Below are positions 1-6,309 of a stretch of 10,117 nucleotides of DNA, in pieces; within the stretch, counting starts at the first letter, position 1; the number at the start of each line of letters is the position of its first letter. Origin of the DNA: Desulfovibrio sp. (GTDB taxonomy: Bacteria > Desulfobacterota > Desulfovibrionia > Desulfovibrionales > Desulfovibrionaceae). Position numbers and translations under genes: made by a program. The stretch lies in the NCBI GenBank assembly GCA_031282465.1, contig JAITDR010000205.1, forward strand, positions 1-10,117. Reading direction: 5' to 3'. Under the pieces are notes generated by a model, which saw only the letters and a program-made list of their open reading frames with translations, ran no database searches and was not told the origin of the DNA.

Positions 1-1053
1 TTCCACAAAGCGCATCAATTTTCGTATGGTCACGATATCGTGCCTGTCCCCCATCTGGCTGATGGTGGAATGCACAAGCTGCACGACGGCTCTGCCCTTG
101 GCGGCCTGCGTGCAGGCGACCACGCGCGGTTCCGCGTCGGCTGTTATCTGCGTAAACATACAGAGATGTATGGGATAACGCTGCGCAAACCTGTCGTGAT
201 ACCGGGCAATGTTGAAAACGTATTTGTCCTTGCGGGCGTTGTTGGAAACGAATTTCGCGTCCAGCGTCTCGTACAGGTCGCCGTACATCATGGGCGACAG
301 GGTGATGATGGAGTAAATCGGCCAAGCGTACAGGCCGGAATCCTCCCTGCCCAACACAAGGTAGTCGTCGGAAACGTAATCGAAGCCGTCCAGCACGGCC
401 CGCACGGCCAAGGTAGATTTGCCGCGCTGCCCGCGCGCGCACAACAGTATCCCCTTGCCGTCCAGTCCTACGGCCGCCCCGTGGACGAGAGCCGTCGAAG
501 GACTTTTGAGGATTTTATTGAACGTCTGGACGAAGATATGTCCTTGCTTGATGAACTCTTCAGGCTCCAAGTTTTCCGGCGCGTAGTAATAAGTATTTGT
601 TTCAGGATTATGCGCGCCGACAATGTTATTCCATATATCAATATTGACGAGAGGATGGTGCCGCGAATACCGTTCATCAAAAACCTGTAAACATTGTAGA
701 TTTTGCAATTCCCAATCAGGTATGCTGCCAGTTGCGAGTTTTATGACGCGCATTAAAGGAATTTTTCCGGGATTGCAGCAGTCATCAAGCATAGCCGCCA
801 GAGAGCCGATATCCTTTTCCTGCCAGACAACCAATGTCGCATCGGGTTCGCGAGGAGCGGCATCCCTCAACACATAGGTCAGTTGTTTTTCAATATGCGG
901 AGTGAACGCTGCGGAATAGTTGACCAGCCGGACGATGTGCGTGCCCAGGTCAAGATACTTGACGAACTGAAGGCGGCCGGACTCCGCCGCGCGTTCGTCC
1001 AGACGCTGAAAGTATGCGGCAAGTCGGCCGCGCGAAGGATTGTCAATGCGCAT
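1..1053 (-). CDS. HPr-kinase-like P-loop protein (3' end beyond the left edge)
   Basis: The frame is open for 351 codons from ATG at 1053 to the window edge, so the C-terminus is missing. An AGAAGG Shine-Dalgarno lies 6 nt before the ATG, and the start overlaps the end of the upstream nucleotidyltransferase gene by 11 nt, implying translational coupling. Residues 190-235 match the HprK-like kinase core: VHGAAVGLDGKGILL leads into a Walker A-like loop ARGQRGKST (206-214), then SDDYLVL (228-234), the usual Ser-Asp-Asp acid motif. The first glycine of the P-loop is Ala206, which is atypical. About 185 residues precede the kinase core and match nothing I recognise. Relatives of this type (HprK-related kinases, lasso-peptide tailoring kinases) phosphorylate a serine on a protein or peptide rather than HPr itself. 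That role here is inferred from the family and from the neighbouring nucleotidyltransferase. The gene family is fairly sure; the substrate is unknown. Confidence 0.85.
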   Translation of the reverse strand, partial: MRIDNPSRGRLAAYFQRLDERAAESGRLQFVKYLDLGTHIVRLVNYSAAFTPHIEKQLTYVLRDAAPREPDATLVVWQEKDIGSLAAMLDDCCNPGKIPLMRVIKLATGSIPDWELQNLQCLQVFDERYSRHHPLVNIDIWNNIVGAHNPETNTYYYAPENLEPEEFIKQGHIFVQTFNKILKSPSTALVHGAAVGLDGKGILLCARGQRGKSTLAVRAVLDGFDYVSDDYLVLGREDSGLYAWPIYSIITLSPMMYGDLYETLDAKFVSNNARKDKYVFNIARYHDRFAQRYPIHLCMFTQITADAEPRVVACTQAAKGRAVVQLVHSTISQMGDRHDIVTIRKLMRFVE

Positions 1054-2170
1054 CACAGACCTTCTTGCCGCGTGTTTCCAAGTACCAGCGCACAAAGGCG
1101 GGGAAGAAACGCAATTTCTTGAGCAGCAGCAGTTTCACAATCATCGACCCGTAATGCGCCGGGTAGTTTTTCAGGTCCACCACGCGTATGGCCCGGCATG
1201 CTTCCCTGCGCTGCCGCAGATATTCGTCGTCGAAAATAAGCCGGTTGCAGTAATCTTCCATCTTCACGGTCAGGGGGAAGCGACGGTCCGCGTCCGGCAC
1301 GATGCCGGGCACAAGCGTGTTCATGAAGTCCACGCCGAGACGGACTTCAAACTCCACGCCTGCTTCCCTCGCATCGTCGCGCACAAGGGACCAGTCGAAT
1401 CCGGGCTTGTCCGCCGGCAGAAAACGGCAGTCGAACAGCGCGTAAAACAGGCCGTGAATGCTGGTCTTTTCACGCAGGTTTTTCGTCAGGTTGGCAACAG
1501 CAAGGAAGTACAGGTCTTCGTGCGCGGGCAGCAGTACCTCCACACCGAAAGCCGTCGCAGACCGGGCGCGGGTGAAGAGATCCCGATGGAACGCGCTTGT
1601 ACCCTTTGCGGATTCAATGACGGCGCTGTGAACGTCTACCGCGCTTTTGCCGTCGGCCGTGTGCATGTCCACGGCATGGGCGGACCCGGTCCGGGCGTCG
1701 TGCAAGCCGAGCTTTTCACAAATACGCACGGTCGCGGCCAGATGTTCGGGACGCACCAGAATATCCACGTCCCCCATAGGCCGGGCAAGATCCGGGCGCA
1801 AAGCCTTCATCGCCGCCCCTTTGAAAATCAGCAAAGGGATATTTGCCGCGTTCAGTGCCTTGCCGACGTTTGCAAACCGCGACAGGGTTTCCACATTGGC
1901 GAAGCGGTAAAAACGAATCAGTCCTTGCAGGCGCGGGGCAACATATTCCGAAAATCGCAGTTCAGGGTGGTCATGCATCAGATAGGAGAGCATGAGCGAC
2001 AGATGCGCCCCCATCGCTTCAATGTCGCAGAGGTGCAGGCAGGCATCCAGACTCTCCTGCGTAGGAGCGGATGCGAACACGCAATCAATAAGCGTCCGGT
2101 CACGCTCCGATACATATTCATTGAGGAGCTTACGGACAATGTGCCCGATGGACGGCGACGCGGTTCTCAT
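1043..2170 (-). CDS. Nucleotidyltransferase family protein (PF14907-like, NTP_transf_5)
   Basis: The product has 375 residues. The frame is open further upstream to 2254, but I take ATG at 2170 because it overlaps the stop of the preceding glycosyltransferase gene as ATGA, a classic coupled junction. An all-helical N-terminal third is followed by the nucleotidyltransferase signature at residues 115-139: IFKGAAMKALRPDLARPMGD then VDILV, with metal-binding Asp134 and Asp136. The likely third acid is Asp179 in AVDVH. This is the pattern of the uncharacterised NTP_transf_5 family of the polymerase-beta superfamily. Members are often encoded with HprK-like kinases and PqqD-type proteins in peptide maturation or polysaccharide loci, which fits the kinase gene immediately downstream. 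They presumably transfer a nucleotidyl group, but the substrate has not been defined for most members. The family is confident; the function in this cassette is open. Confidence 0.9.
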   Translation of the reverse strand: MRTASPSIGHIVRKLLNEYVSERDRTLIDCVFASAPTQESLDACLHLCDIEAMGAHLSLMLSYLMHDHPELRFSEYVAPRLQGLIRFYRFANVETLSRFANVGKALNAANIPLLIFKGAAMKALRPDLARPMGDVDILVRPEHLAATVRICEKLGLHDARTGSAHAVDMHTADGKSAVDVHSAVIESAKGTSAFHRDLFTRARSATAFGVEVLLPAHEDLYFLAVANLTKNLREKTSIHGLFYALFDCRFLPADKPGFDWSLVRDDAREAGVEFEVRLGVDFMNTLVPGIVPDADRRFPLTVKMEDYCNRLIFDDEYLRQRREACRAIRVVDLKNYPAHYGSMIVKLLLLKKLRFFPAFVRWYLETRGKKVCDAH

Positions 2171-3189
2171 CCGGCTGCTCCGGGGCAGGAGGACAACCGG
2201 GCGCGAAACATGCCCCAGCGGAAATGGACGACTGTGCGGCATGCACGCAGACATTCACCGGGAACGCAGAGCAGCGGCCATACAATGTTCGCAAGCACGA
2301 ACCACGGCGGCAGGCCGTGTTTGCGCAACAGTCGCATGCGGCCCGCGGCATAGGCGCGCACCTTGCGGGCCGGCGGCGGGTCGCAGGCAAGCGCGGCCGG
2401 GTGCAGCACGACGACGGACGGCGCGCGGTATACGCCGAAACCGGCCGCGAGCGCACGCAGAACGTAATCGGTGTCTTCGCCGCACCCGTAAGGCAGCCCC
2501 GTTCCCGGCCCCAAGGTTTCATCAAAAGGCCCCACAGCTTCGACGCAACGCCGGCGGTAAAACTGCAGGAAAGTTTCACTGCGCCGGAAGGCGGAGAAAC
2601 GGTTGACGACGCGAAGGTCGCTGCCCTGCACTCGGTTCGAGATAGATTCTCTGCTGTACAATGTTCGGCCTTGCGCCTGCTCAGGCCGACCCTTGACCCT
2701 CGATTTTCCCGCATCGTTTGTTTCGCGCTGCATGCGCGGATCGTCTTCCTGCATCGGAGGAAAGGTACGCTCACGCGCCTGCTCAGGCCGACCCTTGACC
2801 TTCGATTTTTCCTCAATATCTGCCCGTAAATCTTGCCCGGCCGCCAGCAGGACATCGACTTCAGAGTGCGCCTTGAAGAGCGTAAAAATGTTTGCCAGAG
2901 TGTCCGGACAATACACGCAGTCGTCGTCGGGGAAGGCGATGCAATCCCCGTTCAGGAGGGAGAGAGCATGATTACGCGCACAGGAAAGCGCCGGGGTAGA
3001 GGAAGGGACGGCGCGCACGTTCAACGCCTCGGCGTACTTTCGGACAAGGGCGAGGGCTTCTGCGGAATATGCTTTGCCGTGGACGAAAAGTACCTCGAAA
3101 TCTCGGTACGATTGCGCCGTGAGGCTTCGGAACAAGCGTTCCGCCGGATGCAGGCGGTCGGTGGTGACGACGAGCAGGCTGAACTTCAC
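2167..3189 (-). CDS. Family 2 glycosyltransferase with a repeat-containing insert
   Basis: I choose GTG at 3189 as the start. It gives an N-terminus MKFSLLVVTTDR typical of GT-A family 2 enzymes and has GGAG 9 nt upstream. The frame stays open upstream to a TTG at 3411, but that extension crosses low-complexity sequence. The protein has 340 residues. The nucleotide-sugar fold covers residues 2-125, with the metal-binding acidic motif DDD at 88-90 (FPDDDCVY). The acceptor half resumes near 190 with RFSAFRRSETFLQFYRRR, FDETLGPGTG (222-231) and the catalytic GEDTDYVLRAL (237-247). Residues 125-190 are a very hydrophilic insert containing KSKVKGRPEQARERT (128-142) and KSRVKGRPEQAQGRT (162-176), encoded by a 35-bp DNA repeat. 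It is the first gene of the three-gene cassette. Donor sugar and acceptor cannot be read from sequence; a polysaccharide, protein or peptide acceptor are all possible. Whether the insert leaves the enzyme active is unknown. Confidence 0.88.
   Translation of the reverse strand: MKFSLLVVTTDRLHPAERLFRSLTAQSYRDFEVLFVHGKAYSAEALALVRKYAEALNVRAVPSSTPALSCARNHALSLLNGDCIAFPDDDCVYCPDTLANIFTLFKAHSEVDVLLAAGQDLRADIEEKSKVKGRPEQARERTFPPMQEDDPRMQRETNDAGKSRVKGRPEQAQGRTLYSRESISNRVQGSDLRVVNRFSAFRRSETFLQFYRRRCVEAVGPFDETLGPGTGLPYGCGEDTDYVLRALAAGFGVYRAPSVVVLHPAALACDPPPARKVRAYAAGRMRLLRKHGLPPWFVLANIVWPLLCVPGECLRACRTVVHFRWGMFRARLSSCPGAAG
2673..2707. repeat. 35-bp direct repeat, copy 1 (inside the glycosyltransferase gene)
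   Basis: This copy matches the one at 2775-2809 at 34 of 35 positions (C/T difference at 2699 against 2801). The two starts are exactly 102 bp apart, so both are read in the same frame. The core contains a small inverted repeat, GCCTG-CT-CAGGC. On the coding strand it encodes KSRVKGRPEQA. The sequences between and around the copies are not repeated, so this is not a simple tandem duplication. Confidence 0.9.
2775..2809. repeat. 35-bp direct repeat, copy 2 (inside the glycosyltransferase gene)
   Basis: This is the partner of the copy at 2673-2707, in the same orientation and reading frame, encoding KSKVKGRPEQA. It carries the same GCCTG/CAGGC inverted repeat. Protein similarity continues slightly past the DNA identity (QARERT against QAQGRT), which suggests either an older duplication or selection on the peptide. 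Confidence 0.9.
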
Positions 3190-3876
3190 GCTTCCGAACT
3201 CCGAACCAAGCCCGTAAAAAGAGGGACGGTTGCCTGCAAGGCGCGCGTCGGCGCAGACCCGGCACAACGCCTCAACCTCGGCCCGGCCGTGGTCATGAGA
3301 CCATGCATGTGCGAACGCGCGTATTTGTATGTCGACATGTGTGTATATGTACGTGGGTGTGTGAATACAGGAATCGTGCGGAATACATGATTTTTTACGA
3401 ATTTTGTTCAAAAATTGTGGTCGCCGGAAGATTTCTTAGACCAAGATATTTATAATGTAAAGGAGAATTTTATACCAATATTTTTTCAAAAAAAGAGAAA
3501 AATTTTTTGGAAAATATTCGGTATGATTATTGGTGAATATTGGTGCGTATCGGCGTACGGCAGGTCTGCGCGCTTGCGGCGCGAAAGGTTTCCTGTGTCG
3601 GGCCGGATGCGCGGAGTCGGCGCCGGGAGGCGGCGGGGTTGCGTTTGAGGAGAAGGTGGGGAAGGAGCGCGGCAAGACAGGCCGTCCGGACGGCACGTTT
3701 GCGCGTCGGCGGCAGGGAATTCGATAGTGACTGAAAAATAATGCGGACTGGAGCGGTTCACGGATGAAACGCGCGAACTGCACCGCTGGGATTTGTGGAG
3801 CGAAGCTTTGCCGCGAAACAGGAACAGGCGGGCTTTGCCTGCCGCTTAGCGACTATTTGAGGCCGCAACTGCTCCG
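3190..3876. other. Long gene-poor region upstream of the glycosyltransferase cassette
   Basis: I see no convincing gene here on either strand. The short open frames are arginine- and proline-rich shadows without good starts. From right to left it contains: a GC-rich stretch with the perfect palindrome GCCGTCCGGACGGC (3681-3694); an AT-rich island (about 3395-3540) with long A and T runs, an inverted repeat AATATTTT/AAAATATT (3477-3484 and 3511-3518) and a doubled TATTGGTG; and a TG-rich alternating purine-pyrimidine tract (about 3303-3370). A frame between 3742 and 3846 looks protein-like but has no start and may be a gene remnant. The segment next to the GTG start (3190-3270) is GC-rich and open in the glycosyltransferase frame, so a longer protein beginning at a TTG (3267) is a weak alternative. 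Confidence 0.6.
3449..3478 (-). promoter_or_regulatory. Candidate sigma-70 promoter for the glycosyltransferase cassette
   Basis: On the minus strand, TTGGTA (3478-3473) is separated by 18 nt from TATAAA (3454-3449), matching the consensus at 4 of 6 and 5 of 6 positions. It lies in the AT-rich island and points at the glycosyltransferase. Transcription would begin near 3440 and leave a leader of about 250 nt before the GTG at 3189. The -35 box touches one arm of the AATATTTT/AAAATATT inverted repeat, which could be an operator. AT-rich DNA yields such matches by chance, so this is tentative. Confidence 0.35.
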
Positions 3877-3912
3877 AAAAACGGGAGCTTGTCCCGACCC
3901 TGCTTGTCGGGA
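3877..3912 (-). terminator. Intrinsic terminator of rny, with two overlapping hairpins
   Basis: Reading the minus strand just after the rny stop, a 7-bp stem TCCCGAC/GTCGGGA with a 7-nt loop (3912-3892) comes first. It overlaps a second stem CGGGA-CAAGC-TCCCG (3896-3882) followed directly by TTTTT (3881-3877). The second has the terminator form. The two stems share bases 3892-3896, so only one can form at a time. Confidence 0.7.
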
Positions 3913-3921
3913 AGAATATCC

Positions 3922-5481
3922 TTACTTGGCGTACCCGACGGCTCTGTGTTCGCGGATTACGGTGACCCGGATCTGCCCAGGATACGTCAGGTTGGACTCA
4001 ATTTTCGACGCGATGTCCTTGCAGAGCAGGAAGGTGTTGTCGTCGTCCACGTCGTCCGAATTGACCATCACGCGTATTTCGCGGCCGGCCTGTATGGCGT
4101 AAGCCTTGGAAATGCCGCTGAAAGAATTCGCAATGTTTTCCAGGTCTTCAAGACGCTTGACGTAGTTTTCCAGCAGTTCCTTGCGCGCACCGGGGCGCGC
4201 ACCGGACAGACAATCCGCGGCCTGGACGAGCACGGCCAATGCGCTTTGCGGCGGCGTGTCCTCATGGTGCGCCGCTATGGCGTGGACTATGTCCTTGTTT
4301 TCCCCGTAGCGCTTGGCTACGTCGGCGCCGATGACCGCGTGGGAGCCTTCTACTTCATGGTCCAGCGCCTTGCCGATATCGTGCAGCAGACCTGCGCGCT
4401 TGGCCCGCTTGATGTCCATATCCAGCTCGCCCGCCATGACCCCGCAGAGAGAAGCCACTTCCAGGGAATGCTGCAGCACGTTCTGGGAAAAACTGGTGCG
4501 GAATTTGAGTTGGCCCAGCAGGCGCACGATGTCCGGATGCATGCCGTGCACGCCTGCGTCGAAAGTGGCTTGTTCGCCCACTTCGCGCACATGCACCTCA
4601 AGCTCCTGCTCAACCTTGCGCACAATATCCTCTATGCGCGCGGGATGAATGCGCCCGTCCTGAATCAGGTGTTCCAGCGCCATCTTGGCCACCTGCCGGC
4701 GCAGAGGACTGTAGGCCGAAAGAATGACCGTCTCCGGCGTGTCGTCTATAATCAGGTCCACGCCGGTCGCCGCTTCCAGGGCGCGGATGTTGCGTCCCTC
4801 ACGTCCGATGATGCGCCCTTTCATGTCTTCGCTGGGCAGGGTGACGGCGGTCACCGTCTGCTCGGCCACATAGTCGCCCGCGTAGCGCTGAATGGCGGTC
4901 GCCAGGATTTCCTTGGCCTTGCGGGCCGCAATCTCTCTGGACTCGGTTTCAATGAGGCGCATCATACGAGCCGCTTCATGCCGGCTTTTGGCTTCTATAT
5001 CCGCAAAAAGGCCGGCTCTGGCTTCTTCCATGGTCAGCCCGGCCACTTCCTGCAGGCGCTGTTCCTGCTCGGTTATCTTTGCCGTCAATGTCTCCCGCAA
5101 TTCTTCCAATTCTTTGCTCTTGCGCGTGAATTCTCTTTCCGTCAGCAGAAATTCCTGCTCCCGTTTACGGGCGTTTTCCAGTTTGGCCTCAAGCTTTTCG
5201 CTCTGTTCTTCCAATTTTTTGTCCCTGGCCTTGAGTTCGCGTTCCCGCTCCTTCAATTCCGCTTCCATAAGCCGCTTGGCTTCCAGCACTTCATCCTTGC
5301 CCTGAAGAATAATTTCTTTTTTGTGCGCCTGGGCTTCCTTTCTCGCCTCTTCTATAATCCTCCGGGCAAGCAGGTCGGCGCCCTTGAGGCGCCGCGCACC
5401 GGCCGCTCGGACCAGCAACAGGCTTATGCCCGCGCCGCAGACGGCTGCGACGGCAACGCAGGCAATGAGGCTCGTTTCCAT
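3922..5481 (-). CDS. rny: Ribonuclease Y
   Basis: This is the membrane-anchored endoribonuclease that starts decay of many mRNAs. The product has 519 residues, the usual family length, from ATG at 5481 preceded by GAGGTGA. An open frame upstream to 5574 runs through the terminator and is not used. Domains in order: one N-terminal membrane helix (about 4-25); a long charged coiled coil (about 35-195); a KH RNA-binding domain with [15 protein letters not shown] (222-236) and VDLIIDD (241-247); and an HD phosphodiesterase domain with His338 (QHSLEVA), LLHDIGKA (365-372), His405-His406 (AAHHEDTP) and Asp423 (QAADCLS). The C-terminal RNase Y segment ends [16 protein letters not shown]. All catalytic HD residues are present. 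It lies downstream of 6S RNA and zapA on the same strand, with a strong terminator in its leader. Confidence 0.98.
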   Translation of the reverse strand: METSLIACVAVAAVCGAGISLLLVRAAGARRLKGADLLARRIIEEARKEAQAHKKEIILQGKDEVLEAKRLMEAELKERERELKARDKKLEEQSEKLEAKLENARKREQEFLLTEREFTRKSKELEELRETLTAKITEQEQRLQEVAGLTMEEARAGLFADIEAKSRHEAARMMRLIETESREIAARKAKEILATAIQRYAGDYVAEQTVTAVTLPSEDMKGRIIGREGRNIRALEAATGVDLIIDDTPETVILSAYSPLRRQVAKMALEHLIQDGRIHPARIEDIVRKVEQELEVHVREVGEQATFDAGVHGMHPDIVRLLGQLKFRTSFSQNVLQHSLEVASLCGVMAGELDMDIKRAKRAGLLHDIGKALDHEVEGSHAVIGADVAKRYGENKDIVHAIAAHHEDTPPQSALAVLVQAADCLSGARPGARKELLENYVKRLEDLENIANSFSGISKAYAIQAGREIRVMVNSDDVDDDNTFLLCKDIASKIESNLTYPGQIRVTVIREHRAVGYAK

Positions 5482-5510
5482 ATTCACCTCACGGGAGAAG
5501 CGGGGCGGGC

Positions 5511-5543
5511 AAAAAAAAGCGCTTTTCCCGGCAGGGAAAGCGC
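5511..5543 (-). terminator. Strong intrinsic terminator between 6S RNA and rny
   Basis: On the minus strand, GCGCTTTCCC pairs with GGGAAAAGCGC around a TGCC loop (one bulged base), followed by eight T residues (5518-5511). This is a textbook terminator. It lies about 50 nt after the 3' end of 6S RNA and ends 30 nt before the rny start codon, leaving almost no room for an rny promoter downstream. Rny expression therefore probably needs read-through or an mRNA that escapes this hairpin. Confidence 0.85.
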
Positions 5544-5592
5544 GGCCGAAGTAGGAGAATACCGGTCTCGACAATACGGAAAAAGTCGGTAA

Positions 5593-5768
5593 CCCCGGAG
5601 GAGCCGTGCGGATACCCTCCCGCAGAACCTGTGGCGCTACGGTGAGGTAATCGGACGATCCTTAAGGCTTCCCGGCGTATCCCGGGCCTGCACACCGAAT
5701 CGTCGCTCAAACCCCTTACTGATGCTTGTGAGGCCTGCGACGGCAACCGTCACGTGCGCTCCAGGGTG
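5593..5768 (-). ncRNA. ssrS: 6S RNA
   Basis: 6S RNA binds the sigma-70 RNA polymerase holoenzyme by mimicking an open promoter and restrains transcription in slow growth. The call rests on four points. The ends pair into a closing stem: ACCCTGGAG (5767-5759) with CTCCGGGGT (5601-5593). The conserved GAAGCCTTAAGGATCG run near 5672-5657 closely resembles the same part of E. coli 6S RNA. An apical hairpin, CCCGG-GATACG-CCGGG, lies inside a GACGAT/ATCGTC stem. The position directly after zapA repeats the zapA-ssrS neighbourhood known in other proteobacteria. Length is about 176 nt, the usual size. The exact ends are estimates from the terminal stem. The 5' end falls only a few bases after the zapA terminator T-run, so the promoter would overlap the zapA 3' end (a TATTAC at 5778-5773 is a weak -10 candidate). 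Confidence 0.88.
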
Positions 5769-5773
5769 TCCTT

Positions 5774-5799
5774 GTAATAAAAAACGCGGTCAGCGCGTT
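5774..5799 (-). terminator. Terminator hairpin spanning the zapA stop codon
   Basis: On the minus strand a perfect 6-bp stem AACGCG/CGCGTT (5799-5794 and 5788-5783) encloses the loop CTGAC, which contains the zapA TGA stop. A T-run (5784-5779) follows. The hairpin is short, so it may terminate only part of transcription; it may also protect the mRNA end. Confidence 0.6.
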
Positions 5800-6068
5800 G
5801 CATATCCTACGACTTTTTCAAGTTTGCCCAGAAGTTCGCGTATTCGCTTCTCTCCCTCGTTTTTCTCCTGCCTCAAGACCAACACGTCATCTGCCAGGGA
5901 CAAGGCGAGAAAAGCCAACAACTTCTCCTTGCCGAGCGATCCGCCGTGCCGTGCAAGCCGTTCATACCTCTCGTCCAAAAGGTCCTTTGCTTTCCCTATC
6001 CGGCCGGAATCGGCTTCAGCCTTAAAGGACAGCTCGAAACCCAGCACTTCGAGGGTATGGCTGTGCAT
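5790..6068 (-). CDS. zapA: Cell division protein ZapA
   Basis: ZapA bundles FtsZ filaments and stabilises the Z-ring. The product has 92 residues, normal for the family. The N-terminal half forms the globular FtsZ-binding domain (VLGFELSFKAEADSGRIGKA, residues 8-27, then LLDERYERLA). The C-terminal half is the dimerising helix (KLLAFLALSLADDVLVLRQE and the charged RIRELLGKLEKVV). Helical content and the ALSLADDVL stretch are typical ZapA. The ATG at 6068 follows the stop of the ZapB-like gene by only 4 nt, so the two are co-translated in one operon, a sensible pairing of division-ring proteins. A terminator hairpin covers its stop codon and 6S RNA follows at once. Confidence 0.93.
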   Translation of the reverse strand: MHSHTLEVLGFELSFKAEADSGRIGKAKDLLDERYERLARHGGSLGKEKLLAFLALSLADDVLVLRQEKNEGEKRIRELLGKLEKVVGYATR

Positions 6069-6072
6069 GGCC

Positions 6073-6309
6073 TTACTCTTGACCTGCCCGATCCTTGATT
6101 CGCGCCACTATGGATTCAATCCGCGCCACCGCTTCGGTGGTCAGCGAACGCTCACCCGCCAGTTTGTTCTTCAGGCTGTCGTTTTCAGCCTTCAGAACCT
6201 TGATTGCCTCGGCATGCTCCTCCTTGAGGACGGCATTCTCGGCAACGAGCCTGTCGAGCTTGTCCAGCAGGGCGCTGATTCGTTGCTCTAGTTGATCGAT
6301 AAGTTCCAT
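6073..6309 (-). CDS. ZapB-like small coiled-coil protein
   Basis: The product has 78 residues. I choose ATG at 6309, which has GGAG 6 nt upstream; an in-frame ATG at 6363 has no ribosome-binding site. Almost the whole protein is one heptad-type coiled coil (MELIDQLEQRISALLDKLDR, then LVAENAVLKEEHAEAIKVLK), ending in a charged tail. Size, coiled coil and coupling to zapA fit a ZapB-type division factor, or a small coiled-coil protein that works with ZapA. Sequence alone cannot prove homology to enterobacterial ZapB because coiled coils look alike. It is the first gene of the leftward zapA-6S-rny block and is divergent from uppS. Confidence 0.8.
   Translation of the reverse strand: MELIDQLEQRISALLDKLDRLVAENAVLKEEHAEAIKVLKAENDSLKNKLAGERSLTTEAVARIESIVARIKDRAGQE

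Noticed and set aside
40..2353. Long plus-strand open frames (40-690, 1040-2353) opposite the cassette
   Set aside because: They are antisense to frames with clear kinase and nucleotidyltransferase motifs and with coupled start/stop overlaps. Their own products show no recognisable domain and are Arg/His/Gln-rich, as expected of a GC-rich shadow.
2673..2809. CRISPR-like array
   Set aside because: Only two repeat copies, 67 bp apart, within a coding frame, and no cas genes.
3190..3411. N-terminal extension of the glycosyltransferase to the TTG at 3411
   Set aside because: The family N-terminus starts at the GTG at 3189 with a ribosome site, and the extension runs through low-complexity TG-rich sequence.
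3415..3648. Plus-strand 77-codon frame in the AT-rich island
   Set aside because: No ATG or ribosome site, and the composition changes abruptly halfway from Lys/Phe-rich to Arg/Gly-rich, as expected of chance translation.
3436..3783. Minus-strand 115-codon frame as a gene between rny and the cassette
   Set aside because: GTG start without a ribosome site, Pro/Arg/Ser-rich product that ends in a run encoded by the AT-rich island; no motif.
3889..5592. 567-codon plus-strand frame opposite rny
   Set aside because: It is an antisense shadow; the minus strand encodes a complete RNase Y with all domains.
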